From Acanthopleura granulata (taxonomy: Eukaryota > Mollusca > Polyplacophora > Chitonida > Chitonidae), in the NCBI GenBank assembly GCA_016165875.1, contig JABBOT010000009.1, forward strand, positions 14,920,566 to 14,984,565: a stretch of DNA of 64,000 bases. The letters run 5' to 3'. Shown here piece after piece: positions 11,808-22,275 of this stretch (its first letter is position 1; every line of letters starts with the position of its first letter). A program made the translations under genes and the position numbers. The notes below the pieces were generated by a model that ran no database searches, had not been told where the DNA came from, and worked only from the letters and a program-made list of their open reading frames with translations.

Positions 11808-14800
11808 GTAAGCCTCATTCTTATCTCCCCTTTCTTCCTCTGCTCTTTAATTTTCTCTGGCAAAATACAGGCAAATCGGTATTTCACCTGGGAATTATCC
11901 ACAGAGTACGAGTTTGATATTTCAATCGGACGTCATATCTAGAATGTCAAGTGTCTTCTATGCATCAATGGAAAAAGAAGACTGCTAGCCTGTAACGTGC
12001 TACCGGCTTCGTTTGATATTTATTCATTATTTCTGACATACCACTTTGTGAATTGTTGTTTTAAGTTGTTCTGTATTTGCGCCTTTGCGCATAATAATTT
12101 TGAATGTCCGTTCATGCTTTTCGAGTAGTGTACGAGTGACAGTTAGTTTCGATAACGATTACGCCGATGTGATTTTCAGTTCGATTTTCCTTCGTACCTT
12201 TTTTGTATACTTTTTATTATCTTTTCTAATCTCAGCTGCTCAGAGTCTATAGCGATGCACTATATCTCCCGAACTAATTATTTTTTGGCCCTGCATGACA
12301 CCTGTGTAATACAGTTTATGAACATAATCTCATTAACAATTCCGTGCACTGAATCGATTCGATAGAATCAAATGTCTATTTTCCGCTCATTCCATTCTGC
12401 GTATTTTTATGATTGAAAGTACAGTCTGGAAGGTGTCAGTTAAAAGACATCACGCCACAGCCGAACAGAATTCGATTTTATTTTCATTTGTTTTACTGGT
12501 TATAGATATATAATTGTTGGGGTTTTGTAAAATCGTACTTAGGAATATCCCTCACACGTCAGCTGTAAGGTATATGGGTGGATTCAAAAAGAAGACAAAA
12601 ATCAACTCGCCTTGGGATTGAACACCCTCCTGTTTCGGTGCGCTGCTGATATCTGGGACGTTGTGTATCGAGCAGCAGATAGGCTTAGTGTGAACATGCA
12701 AATAGCCCCAGGATGGCTGTTGGTTCCACACAGATGCTACACTGCTAATCTGCCATGACGCAAATAGTGTACCAAGTAACACTGGTTTATACAAGCTCTT
12801 AGTGCGTCTACACAGGCTCCTATGGGTGGCAATAGGATGCGTGTTCCTTTGCGACTGGCTTTACGCGAGAACGTACCTGCTTGATTTCTCTTCCGTCTCG
12901 ATTGGCACCATGCAATCAATACTAATTTATTGTCATTTAATTAAACCGTCCATTGGCATCTTGGCTAATAAGAGGAGCCTCAAGGTGGAAGTAATTGGAA
13001 CGATAAAAGTACATTAGCAGATGTCACCGTCACTCCGATTAATTCTCGTCAACCTACAGCTAAAACGCCGGCGGCTACACCGAGTCAGAACATTGAGGAT
13101 TGTTTTATGTATTTGTAATATTTAACACGTACAGCTTACAGTGGACTTGCTTATGCCTTCCTAGTCTATTGTCAAGTAAGTGCGATAAATGCGTAATGGA
13201 TCAGTTAGCATTAACATAACTAGCGTAAGAATGAGTTTTAAGAAAATGTCGGGTAAGAAAATGATCAAGCCAATGATCGCATGTTGTGCACGATCCTTTA
13301 TCTATTGCATCAATTATTTATTTATTGCTTTAGTGCTTTAAATGTTGCTTTGTCTTTGTGTTGTTGCATTCTGTGTGAATGCATAGCTATGCATTATAAA
13401 AGCATGAACATTTTCCAACTTCCAGACCCGAAGTGCCGCCCAAAGTATAACAAATAAGGAAATGGTGCTAAAGATGATACTCAGATTTGACCTATCCTGT
13501 TTATGTTTTGTTACATGTTTGTTTCAGAAAATATTGTAGTGAGAAAATGTGATGGAAAATTCAGTAAAATGAATTTACACATCTGATTTGTTAAAAAAAT
13601 GCAATATTTAAGATCTTGGCGTGCAGGAATATTAATCAGGGGGCTCTGATTCTGTTAGATACTGTAGCATCGCTACACGCTGTTGGCTATTGTGTATGTA
13701 TGAGGATACTGTAGCATCGCTACACGCTTTTGGCTGTTGGGTATGTTTGAAGATACTGTAGCATCACTACACGCTGTTTGTTATTACGTATGTGTGAGGA
13801 TATTGTAGCATCGCTACACGTTGTTGGCTATTGTGTATGCTTGAGAATACTGTAGCATGGCACCTCGCTGTTGGTTATTGTGTATGTATGAGGATATTGT
13901 AGCATCGCTACATGTTGGTGGCTGTTGTGTATGTAGGGGGATACTGAAGCATTGCTACACGCTGTTGGTTATTGTGTATGTATGAGGATACTCTAGCATC
14001 GCTACTCGCTGTTGGTTATTGTGCATGTATGAGGCTACTGCAGCATCGCTACACGCTTTTTGCTGTTAGATACTGTGGCATCGCTACACGTTGTTGGCTA
14101 TTGTGTATGTTTGAAGATACTGTAGCATAGCCACCCACTTTTCGCTATTCAAATTCTTTGTAAATATTGTAGTATAGCTGCAAGCTTTCCGTTGTTCCGC
14201 TTGTTTGAAAATACTGTAGCACAGACATTGTGTCTGTTTGAAGATAATGTAGCGTAGCTACACCCTTGTTGCTATTTTGCCATTACCAGATAACACAGGT
14301 AAACACTTCTTGCTAACTTATCTGTTTTCAGATAGCATGGCTTTGCTGGAGTCAGAGATACTCATCATTGAAAACGATGGCAAAATAGCTGAGATAAACA
14401 TAACTCTTCAGACTGAGGAGGAGGAAATATTCGGAAAGATTGTACTTCCGGAACACGTGTATATGGGTATGGGAATCTATCTGTCCACCACAGGTTGGTA
14501 TTAGCGACTATTCCTTGGTTGTATGTCTTTGTTATGGTTAGGGGAGAGCTTTAATGATTGAGGGAATAGGTCAAAAACCTTTCCAACACCATCTTACCTT
14601 GGATCTTTACAATAGCAGACAGACATTCTCCATGTCTGCGAGCTTGTAAGTCGTCAACTCCCGGCGTAATGCACCCGACAGGTTTCTTGTCTTATACACA
14701 CCAGATAGCTGTTTCAAGCATAATGTAACAAGGTATGCGTCAAACGGGTCACACATGGGATAAACAAAAACACGAGGCCATTAAAGCACATACTACAATT

Positions 14801-17800
14801 AAGGTTAAAAATTTTGGCGACACACCGGTATTTATCTCACATCTACTTTTTTATGTGTATTTTTCGAAACTGTCGAAACTATGCTCGATCACATTTTGTC
14901 TCTTACGTATCACAAATACTAACTTAAAATGCAGCAAAATTTGTGCCATTGTGAATGATTGTCAAGGGTTGCAAACATTGCTATATCACAGCCACGTTCG
15001 CTGGTTTGTCCCATAGTGACGAAATCTCGATCATGCCCACTCGAAATATTGCCGCAGGTGAAGTGCATTCAGCTGGGTTGAAGCGGATGACCTCACTGGT
15101 CACAATCCGATCAACAGCACTGAGAGCAAAGCTTTACTCTGCTGATCGGTGAGATAGCGAGGACTTTCCAGTGCAGTATAGGGAATACTGAAATGTCGTC
15201 ACCACATGGGCGAAATATAGTCTATTTTTTATTAGACTTATTTAAAGAACCAAGGATACCCGCATTAGAAAAGTATCTTTAAAAAGATTCAAATGCCACT
15301 GGCATTCAGGGAATGACATTTAGCGACAATTCAGATCTCAGATCTACTCATATATCAAACAGGAAAAACAAACAAACAAACAAGCAGACAACACCAACAA
15401 AAAAAAACAGTAAAAAAGGACATGTTACTTTCAGTTTTTGCCTTTTTAAACCCAAACTTCAATTTGTTGTTGCTTCGCATCGATTATGATGTAACTTGAG
15501 GCACCTGGCAGAGTGAATGACAGCATATCACCCCTGGCTGGAAAACAGGTGGAGGACGAATGGTAGTTCAGTAGATGTCTATCACGGCGGTGTCTCCTTG
15601 TAGCAGGCCGGGTCCTGTGTCGACATATTTACATTGCTGCCTCTATGGAACGCCATGCCAAAGACACCAAACATGGCACCCAACCTAGCCACATTACCCT
15701 CACATCAGACCGAGCATTTCTTGGCGTTTTGATGAGCACTAAGCGTGGTTGTGTCAAGATTTTAAAATCTTAGAGTTTGGGATTCAATGTATCTATGGGT
15801 AACGAGGGTTCCCTCTCCGACCGGAATTGGGAATTTCCCACCCTGATTGTTGGCAGTGGGCGTTGATGACAACAAGTGGTCGTTGACGTTCACTGGACGA
15901 AGATCACTCATGGTGTACATCTTTACATCTAAGTAACATATGGAAAAGTTCGTCAGTAACATACACAATATTTGTGGTTTTGCATCTCAGGCACTCCGGT
16001 TTCCTCCTCTCAAGAATCTCACCGCCGTGGTATAGGCATAAAAATGTGCGGATCGTTACAAACAGCGATCAAATATATAAATAAACATAGACTTATACCC
16101 TTTGGGCACCGTTTATTCCTCCCAACATAACACAAAAAACATAGTCTTAGTACAAATACAGTGCATGAGAAACTAGTGTAGTTCCTCACAGATGTTATTG
16201 CCCATGATAGGTTTGCCTTTGTTTCCACCTTTAGGTTCTCTGGCGTTACTGGCTAATCTTCTCGTGGTTTTCATCTTCGTCCGGACTAGACACCTCAGAG
16301 TTGCAACGAATCTCCAATTGCTCAATCTCAGCCTTGCCGACATCGGGGTCGTGGTACTGGCCTACCCCTTCGCCATCCGGTCTAACTTTGCAGGGGTAAG
16401 CTACAGAGGCGTCTATGGCTGTCTTTGTTTACTCGTCTGTTGTCCAGCAATACAAAGACACGTACTTATCAACAGAGCCACTGATATATAAATGTGTAGA
16501 GGATCTGTCACGAGTGTTCATTGCAGTGTTCAAAATGCAGCAAAACTTGCATATTGTATGGGCATGAGAATCAGGTTTTGTTTATCACATAAATGAAACA
16601 GCTTATAGAAGGGCGGCGAGGAGTTGGAGGGCGGACACTGAGGACAATCAAGCTCAGTGACATTATCAGATTGGTAGATGTCATTGAAAAAGTGAATTTA
16701 ATAACAGTATTATCGTTATTAGACATTACACTTTTTGGATATAGTGCTGAAAATTGACTGAAACTTCTCCGCGTTTCGAACCAACAACCTCAGAGACAGG
16801 CACCAGATCGCCAGCAATACAAGTCAACGATCAGCCTTCCACAAAAAATAGGAGGTAGTTGACCGGTAGACTTTACAGCGAACATGCATTACCCCTCTGT
16901 ATTGCTGGAAATTTGGTGCCCGACTCTGAGGTCGTTGGCTCGAAACCCGGAGAGGTCCCAGCCAGTTTTCAGCACTAGAATTTGTGCTATATTCAGAAAG
17001 TGTAATATCTAATCGGTGACATTATGTAAAGGTAAACAAACTGCAGCTTGGCCCAGACGGAGCACTGCAGGCGATTGCTACATCACTCTGCGCGAATATA
17101 TAGATCCTCGACAACACTCGCAGCATTAATGATATTCAACACAAAACAGCGAACTTTTAAAAATTATTGTAAAGAAAAGTGATGTAAAACTATATAATTT
17201 CAACTGAATAGGTCAAAAATTGCGACTTCAGTCTGCAAGAGAAGATTGAATACCTGGTCGGAACCACCGGTTTCACGTCTGTATTATTACCGTGAACATG
17301 CATGTTGATTAGCCCACCTGATATTTTATCAGAAAAGATTGCCTTAACGCCAGATATTTTGAATGCAGGCGACTTTTCATTGTTTTGTCACAGATGCGTT
17401 GGTTTGGGAATAAGATAATGCGCAATTTTATGATAGTGAAAAGTGATGAATTTACCACAAATAGTGCGCACGATTTCACAGCAGAAATTCTTTTACGGTA
17501 GGATATGTTGATGTGGCTATAATTATGAATGGATTGCTTGTTTTTGTGGCCATATATCCGCATGATGTCCCTTGCTGGGATTTCTTCAACTCTATTGTGA
17601 AAAAAGTTCAGTTAACTCCCTGGCGTGGTTACGTCGCGCGTATTAATATCGTTCCCACGCTATTGCCAAATGGAATGTACTGTAAGTGTTATGTAACTAG
17701 TTTCATACGAAAACATACGTCGTGGCTTAAATTTATTTATTTCATTGTTGATTAACGTTGTGCACAAAAAATTTTTCGACTTTTCTCATGATGATCAGTT

Positions 17801-20800
17801 TTTCGCGAGGACAAGAGTGGATTACCCGGGCTAAACCAATGATCTTTCTCCAGTTACTGAGCACATTACTTTACGTATGAGACCTCGACTTTACAAACGG
17901 CCTTATGTATTAGGCCTCTCCGGCCTTACGCGGGAAGGTCTGTCCAACCTGCGGATGGTCGTGGGTTTCCACCGGGCTCTGCCCGGTTTCCTCCCACCGT
18001 AATGCTGGCCGCCGTCGTATAAGTGAAATAATCTTGAGTAAGCTTCTCCAATAACGTTACTTTACAGTGACAAAAACCGGAGACTTCGGGCAAAAATCAA
18101 ATCAAAGCTTTGTTACATGCATTCCTATAGAATAGCCCAAACAATTACCTTTCACAAAATGTGAGCCTCTTCTGTGTGTCTGTTAACCTCTCCAAAAAAA
18201 AATGCGTTAAAAAAACCAATACGGATTTTTTTTACCAAAAATCTACGGTGTCGCCTCATTATTTGCATCATTAAAGCTACTGACTGTTGGATGCGCCTAG
18301 TCTGACTTGTCTCTTTCTTATCACAGAAATGGCTGTACGGAGTGGCCGGGTGCCAGTGGTACGGATTCTCCGGGTTCTTCTTCGGCAATGTCAGCATGAG
18401 TACGTTGAGCCTGCTCAGCTTTGATCGATATATCACCGTCTGTCGTCCTAATTCAGGTACTATCGACCTCCCTGGTCTAGTGGTTAGCCGCGCCTAGTGC
18501 AGTGTAATGGCCCAGCAGCCCCTCGCCAATGTGGTAGTTGTGAGTTTAAGTCCAGCTCTGGCTGTCCTCCTCTCAGGTCGTAAGTGAGAAGATCGGCCAT
18601 CAACATGCTGATGATCGTGGGTTTCTCAGGGGTCTGCCGGGCTGACCGCCATCGTAAAAGTGAAATGTTGCTGAGTACGGCGTAAAACTCTTATAAGATT
18701 AATAGATAAACAACTCGGGTAACTCTACTCATTGAACTATAAGCGATGGCCTCGATGATTCACGGCGATGTGGCAAGTCCTTTGATTAGTGAGGTCCCTG
18801 ATTCGATTCAAGCTATCGCAGTTTATGGATGTGGCTTTAAGTGAGGAAGTTCGTCAGGTACATGACAAAGGTCGGCGGTTTATTCTTCCACCCATAAACC
18901 TGACGGCCGTCATAATGTTCTTGAGGCCCGCGTTGACGTTGACCGAACGGTCGTTATTATTCTATCAAAAACGTTACAGTGTAAGGTTCTACATCAACAA
19001 AGCTGCGGCTTTAAGTCAGGCTGCTTGTGGTGCACAAAGGGCGGTCGTTTTCATCAGGCCGTATCGGTTTCCTCCACCCAGACACATGGTCACCGTCGCA
19101 TCATGCATAAGTCAACTACCTTTGAGCACGGTGTAATACACCTTTCAATAAAATAAATAAATATCAAAATAAATTAATGAATGAGTAAAAAATTCATATT
19201 TTCTGCTTATGTGGCCGTTTGCAGAATAAACCTTCAACTGCTAAGGTCAGCAAGTAAAACGTCTTTTGAACGGCATTTTGTTACTTAGGATATAACATTA
19301 CTCTTGCCCTGACGTTTCCACTATTTAAATAACACGTTAGGAAAACTATATTGCTACAAGGATACTTCCTAGCTATTCAAACTGTTTTTTTACTTTACTG
19401 CAATTGCTTTTGTGGGCGGCCAACTGGAGGCGTAATTTTTCAGATGCATTCATGTGGTTGGCGGATACGTAGTATAGATCATGTGTGATTTTGTATGGAA
19501 ATATTTCAGAATATATTGGAATGCTTTGTCTTGTTTTATTGTAGGTTATAAAATACGGACGGTGAAACAGGCTGTGACGGTGCTGTGTTTTATCTGGGTA
19601 GAAGCCCTTGTGTTCGCTATTCTTCCTGTTCTAGGCTGGAGCAAATATCATCTGGAACCTTTCCAGGTAAGCATTTATTAATTAATTAGATAATGAAGAT
19701 TCTACTAATTACTAATGTATTTCATCAGTTAATTTCATTTATTTTCAACTTAACGGGTACGATGTCAGAGAAGAGCATGCACTTACAAAATTGCCAGATT
19801 CAGATGACTGCATGATAGGTCTGTCATTAGTTACACCGGTATATAAGTGTAAGCGTTATGGACTAAGTGCCTGTCTCCAAATGGATAGCTGTAAGCTGGA
19901 GCCCAGCTCACACTGGCTTCTTCTCCGGTCATATGTGAACAGGTCTGCCAGCAACCTGCGGATGGTCGTGGGTTTCCCCCGGGTTCTGCCAGTTTTTCTC
20001 CCCACCACAACGCTAGCCGCCGTCGTATATGTGTAATATTCTTGAGTAGGGCATAAAACACCGAACAACGCCTTTTGGGTTGTATCACGCTCATTGAAGA
20101 CCATATGTTTGCCACCAATGTGGTGTGCATAACTGTAGCTCACACGTGTGGAAAGTTCAGCAGCACCATGCCAAACGGCGATGGTTTACGCTGGGCACTG
20201 CGGTGTCCTCCATCCACTGATCGCAATTGTACTAGAGAAAAGGCTTTGATTATGGCGTTATGCAACAATTAAATAAATAAACAAACGCACAAACAAATAA
20301 AGAAAGACATAAAACAGAAGGCATTGTGAAAAAAATGCATCGTTGTCTATGCTGATTTGAACGCCCAGTCACAATGATTACTGCAGCTATCGTGTCTACA
20401 GCGCACTGAACAAGTGACGGTGAGCAATAAACCTGTTGAATCAAAACCTTTGGGGCAGATGTCATTAAAACAATGAAGATTTACACACTTCTGTCTGCCT
20501 GAGAGGCTTGGGGACACAATTTTTATCATGACAGTTTTTATCATTGCCGATGAGGGTATTACGTCCTCTCTCTGTCAGCACATTGCTGATGTTGTTATTA
20601 AGTCCTGTTTCTAGCAGCATGTATATTGTTGCCTACACTGCCTTGTCCGTGTTCACAGACCTCCTGCACAGTAGACTGGTACAATCACTCCCCCGAAGCC
20701 GTGTCATTCGTCGGCTGCCTTACTCTCTACATCACCATCAATGTCACCATCATCAGTGTCTGCTACGGGTGTATAGCTCACAAAGTCAGGGAGCACGGCA

Positions 20801-21758
20801 AAACAAACATCTGTGCCAAGCACAGGAAGAGCAAACCTGGGGATCAGAAAACAGCTGTGGTATGTTATTCTTTTCATGTGATTTTTTTGTGACAAGACAA
20901 CCTGTTGAGTTATTCTAGATCAGTGGCATATAATAAATTACAACATATACCACTGCAGTTTTACCTAACTCTGCTTAAGCCATTCTGCTGAGGGGGTGTA
21001 AGGTGCTATTGTTTTAAAATTTACATGAACAGTTGGAATTAAAACCCCATATGAGAAAAATGGACAAGAGGTTGTGGTCCCTGCTCCGGTTTTACTCACA
21101 GTGCTCTAGTCTGTTATACTCACGGAATTCCGACATCTGATCTTGTTTGATTTGATCTTTAAGATCTCAGAGGCAATTCCTATATTTGTGTTTTAAAAAA
21201 TCTTTGATCTCTGTTTGCTGTATTTTTGGACTCGCAGATCCCATTGTACATTTAATTTCTGCCTGCTACGATCTTTGTCTCCTCAGACCATGTTGTAATT
21301 CACGGTTGTAAATCTTTGAGACCTTAGTCAATACCGCATTTACAACGACTAGTTCCTTGTAACCTTCGAAACCTCAATCCATGACCATCTGTCTATTACA
21401 GCTGATCGCTCTGCAGGTATTTGGCTTCCTTGTCTGCTGGATGCCTTACGCTGTGACGTCACTGTGGTTGTCATATGGCAGCTCTTCCAAGACATCCCTC
21501 AATTTGACGGTCGTACTTCCAGCGATGTTCGCCAAATTTGCTCCCCTGGTCAACCCGTTAATATACGTGGCGGTAAACTACAACTTCAGACGTGCCTTCG
21601 CTGACATAGCCCGGTGTAGAATCAAGACCAAGAATATTAAAAGCACAGAGAGTGGGAAATGTGTTCGAATGTCGGAGATCCAAACGAAAATGTGCCTTTC
21701 GTGCATACCAGTAAGCTGGCCATTCAACAGTAACTCAACGCCCGAGGAAAGCGTGTAG
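11795..21758 (+). CDS. Opsin (OPN5/tetraopsin- or xenopsin-like), seven coding exons
   Basis: Seven-transmembrane light-sensing GPCR that binds retinal through a Schiff base and signals to a G protein at the plasma membrane. Proposed join: 11795-11807, 14332-14493, 16235-16395, 18327-18456, 19545-19666, 20659-20859, 21402-21758; intron phases 1, 1, 0, 1, 0, 0. Numbered from the Met at 14337 (375 aa): sequon NIT 21-23; TM1 about 42-68 with Asn60; TM2 LSLAD with Asp88; Cys115 and Cys193 (disulphide pair); Tyr118 at bovine position 113; DRY 139-141; Glu187 at bovine 181; CWMP 269-272; retinal Lys302 (bovine 296); NPLIY 308-312; tripeptide NYN 316-318; Cys329 is a possible palmitoylation site. 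Length is normal for an opsin and the frame is intact. GCQWYGF and EPFQTSC resemble OPN5, but GCQWYGF also occurs in TMT-type opsins, so the subclass is inference. That it is an opsin is near certain; exon 1 is less so. Confidence 0.93.
13658..14262. repeat. 47-bp minisatellite with an internal stem-loop, opsin intron 1
   Basis: Roughly 12-13 units with a 47-base period (GATACT at 13658, again at 13705). Each unit contains GTAGCATCGCTAC, a 5-bp stem around ATC, followed by CGCTGTTGG and a TGTGTATGTATGAG-like spacer. Copies diverge more towards the 3' end. The array stops about 70 bases before opsin exon 2. Confidence 0.9.
14332..14493 (+). CDS. Opsin exon 2: extracellular N-terminus and start of TM1
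   Basis: The acceptor is preceded by a pyrimidine-rich stretch ending TTTTCAG. From Met at 14337 it encodes 52 residues: an acidic N-terminal tail with the glycosylation sequon NIT, a run of four Glu, then the first half of TM1 ending in STT. It ends after one base of a Gly codon (donor CAG/GTTGGT, phase 1). The next exon completes that Gly, and the joined TM1 aligns residue for residue with OPN5 up to the conserved Asn. Translation would start here if the 13-nt upstream exon is not coding. Confidence 0.85.
15592..15735 (-). repeat. Fragment of second tRNA-SINE family (SINE-B)
   Basis: Shares GGAACGCCATGCCAAAGACA with 22230-22250 and a related block with 42060-42165, which belong to the family seen complete at 37881-38161. 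It lies in opsin intron 2. Confidence 0.6.
16235..16395 (+). CDS. Opsin exon 3: TM1 end, loop 1, TM2
   Basis: The acceptor TTTAG/GT follows a T-rich tract and the donor is GGG/GTAAGC (phase 0). It encodes the rest of TM1 with its conserved Asn (residue 60), the basic first cytoplasmic loop RTRHLR, then TM2 with the GPCR motif LSLAD and AYPF. Spacing to the next exon matches OPN5 without gaps through the TM3 cysteine. Confidence 0.93.
16721..17010. mobile_element. Foldback/MITE-like inverted repeat in opsin intron 3
   Basis: The left arm (16721 to about 16850) and the right arm (about 16880-17010) are imperfect reverse complements over some 115-130 bases, around a short centre. Both arms carry ATTACACTTT, a TTTCGAACC/TTTCGAGCC block, CAACCTCAGAG-type and CCAGCAATAC blocks. 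No coding potential. A 10-base direct repeat GTGACATTAT occurs at 16657-16666 and 17016-17025. It is not symmetric about the arms, so it is not a secure target-site duplication. Confidence 0.8.
17917..18045 (+). mobile_element. MetaSINE-like SINE fragment in opsin intron 3
   Basis: Sense-oriented core and 3' region (CTGCGGATGGTCGTGGGTTT, GGCCGCCGTCGTATAAGTGA). The tRNA head is absent and the 3' tail is degraded. Confidence 0.85.
18327..18456 (+). CDS. Opsin exon 4: TM3 and DRY
   Basis: The acceptor is TTATCACAG/AA. It encodes KWLYGVAGC, whose Cys is the disulphide partner, then Trp-Tyr-Gly-Phe (Tyr at bovine position 113), a glycine/phenylalanine-rich stretch and SFDRY followed by ITVCRPNS. 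The donor is GTACTA, which fits the consensus poorly, and a SINE starts about nine bases into the intron. Phase 1: the split Gly codon is completed by the next exon. Confidence 0.92.
18466..18712 (+). mobile_element. MetaSINE-like SINE at the start of opsin intron 4
   Basis: Sense copy with a tRNA-like head (TGGTCTAGTGGTTAG), a B-box-like GTGAGTTTAAGTCC, the diverged core and ACGGCGTAAAAC followed by an A-rich tail. It begins about nine bases after the splice donor at 18457. Confidence 0.85.
18840..19160 (+). repeat. Degenerate SINE-related copies in opsin intron 4
   Basis: Two head-less copies in tandem: one about 18840-18990 (GTCGGCGGTTT..., CCACCCATAAAC), the other about 19000-19160 ending AATAAAATAAATAAATA. 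They share the 3' half of the MetaSINE-like family but have a different 5' part, also seen at 20130-20290 and 25084-25260. Confidence 0.6.
19545..19666 (+). CDS. Opsin exon 5: loop 2, TM4, start of ECL2
   Basis: The acceptor is TTATTGTAG/GT and the donor CAG/GTAAGC (phase 0). It encodes the second cytoplasmic loop, TM4 (VTVLCFIWVEALVF...) and GWSKYHLEPFQ. The Glu in EPFQ sits six residues before the ECL2 cysteine, exactly the spacing of Glu181 to Cys187 in bovine rhodopsin. Confidence 0.93.
19893..20068 (+). mobile_element. MetaSINE-like SINE fragment in opsin intron 5
   Basis: Sense copy from GCTGGAGCCCAGCTCACACT through CTGCGGATGGTCGTGGGTTT to TTCTTGAGTAGGGCATAAAA. The tRNA head is missing. 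Confidence 0.85.
20120..20310 (+). repeat. Degenerate SINE-related copy in opsin intron 5
   Basis: Contains CACACGTGTGGAAAGTTCAG and GTCCTCCATCCACTGA, then an AAATAAATAAACAAA tail. Same variant family as 18840-19160 and 25084-25260. Confidence 0.55.
20659..20859 (+). CDS. Opsin exon 6: ECL2 beta-strand, TM5, loop 3
   Basis: The acceptor is GTTCACAG/AC and the donor GTG/GTATGT (phase 0). It starts TSCTVDWYN, the classic ECL2 strand of opsins, followed by SPEAVSFVGC, TM5 ending SVCYGC and a lysine-rich third cytoplasmic loop (67 residues in all). An overlapping open frame shifted by one base covers the same bases but carries no opsin motif. Confidence 0.93.
21402..21758 (+). CDS. Opsin exon 7: TM6, TM7 with retinal Lys, C-tail, stop
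   Basis: The acceptor is TCTATTACAG/CT. A second AG 15 bases downstream would remove five residues and break the alignment, so the upstream one is preferred. It encodes TM6 (GFLVCWMPYAV), ECL3, TM7 with PAMFAK (retinal Lys) and NPLIY, then NYNFRRAF, a Cys suited to palmitoylation, and a Ser/Thr-containing tail ending EESV. Stop TAG at 21756-21758. Confidence 0.95.
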   Translation: MIALQVFGFLVCWMPYAVTSLWLSYGSSSKTSLNLTVVLPAMFAKFAPLVNPLIYVAVNYNFRRAFADIARCRIKTKNIKSTESGKCVRMSEIQTKMCLSCIPVSWPFNSNSTPEESV

Positions 21759-22179
21759 CAGTGAATTCCTTTTGGAGAAGAATTTGAAGTCATAAACTCA
21801 TTCGGCAGGAAATTTTGAAGTTATGAAAGCTTTCAGGAGGAAAATTTGAGGTTAAAAACGCATTCGCGAGGAAGGTGTGCAAGATTACTAGCAAGAAGTC
21901 ATCGAAATATCCTCCTCAGGAGACATAAAACACTTTTTCGGCGCTGACCTCGGTGTGCCTTTGATCTCTTTGGTAATTACACCTACCTTGATCTCTATTA
22001 ACTGTATTTGAAAATGACAAACGGTGAAAATGGAATATGAAGGTTAAAGATGAAAACAAAGAGACAAACATTGTGTCCATGGGCCCATTGTGTCTCCAAC
22101 TGGATAATCCTAGTCGTGTAATGGACGTGTTTGTGTCGGTGTAATGTCGCTGTCAACGTTATTCTGGTGACATCAGCAT

Positions 22180-22275
22180 GGTGTCTTCTAGTAGCGGGTT
22201 GGGCCCCATGCCGATATTTTCTTATGCTGCCTCACTGGAACGCCATGCCAAAGACACGACGCACCAAGACGCAGC
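22180..22275 (-). repeat. SINE-B fragment
   Basis: CACTGGAACGCCATGCCAAA block shared with 15592-15735 and, more loosely, 42060-42165. Ends not defined. Confidence 0.55.

Noticed and set aside
13658..14262. CRISPR-like array
   Set aside because: Units are direct tandem repeats without unique spacers, in a eukaryotic intron; a minisatellite explains them.
20544..20918. 124-codon plus open frame
   Set aside because: Overlaps opsin exon 6 in a shifted frame; motifs, splice sites and phase support the exon frame instead.
21417..21430. Alternative acceptor CTGCAG for opsin exon 7
   Set aside because: It would drop five residues from TM6 and break the gapless alignment; the upstream TATTACAG is the better site.
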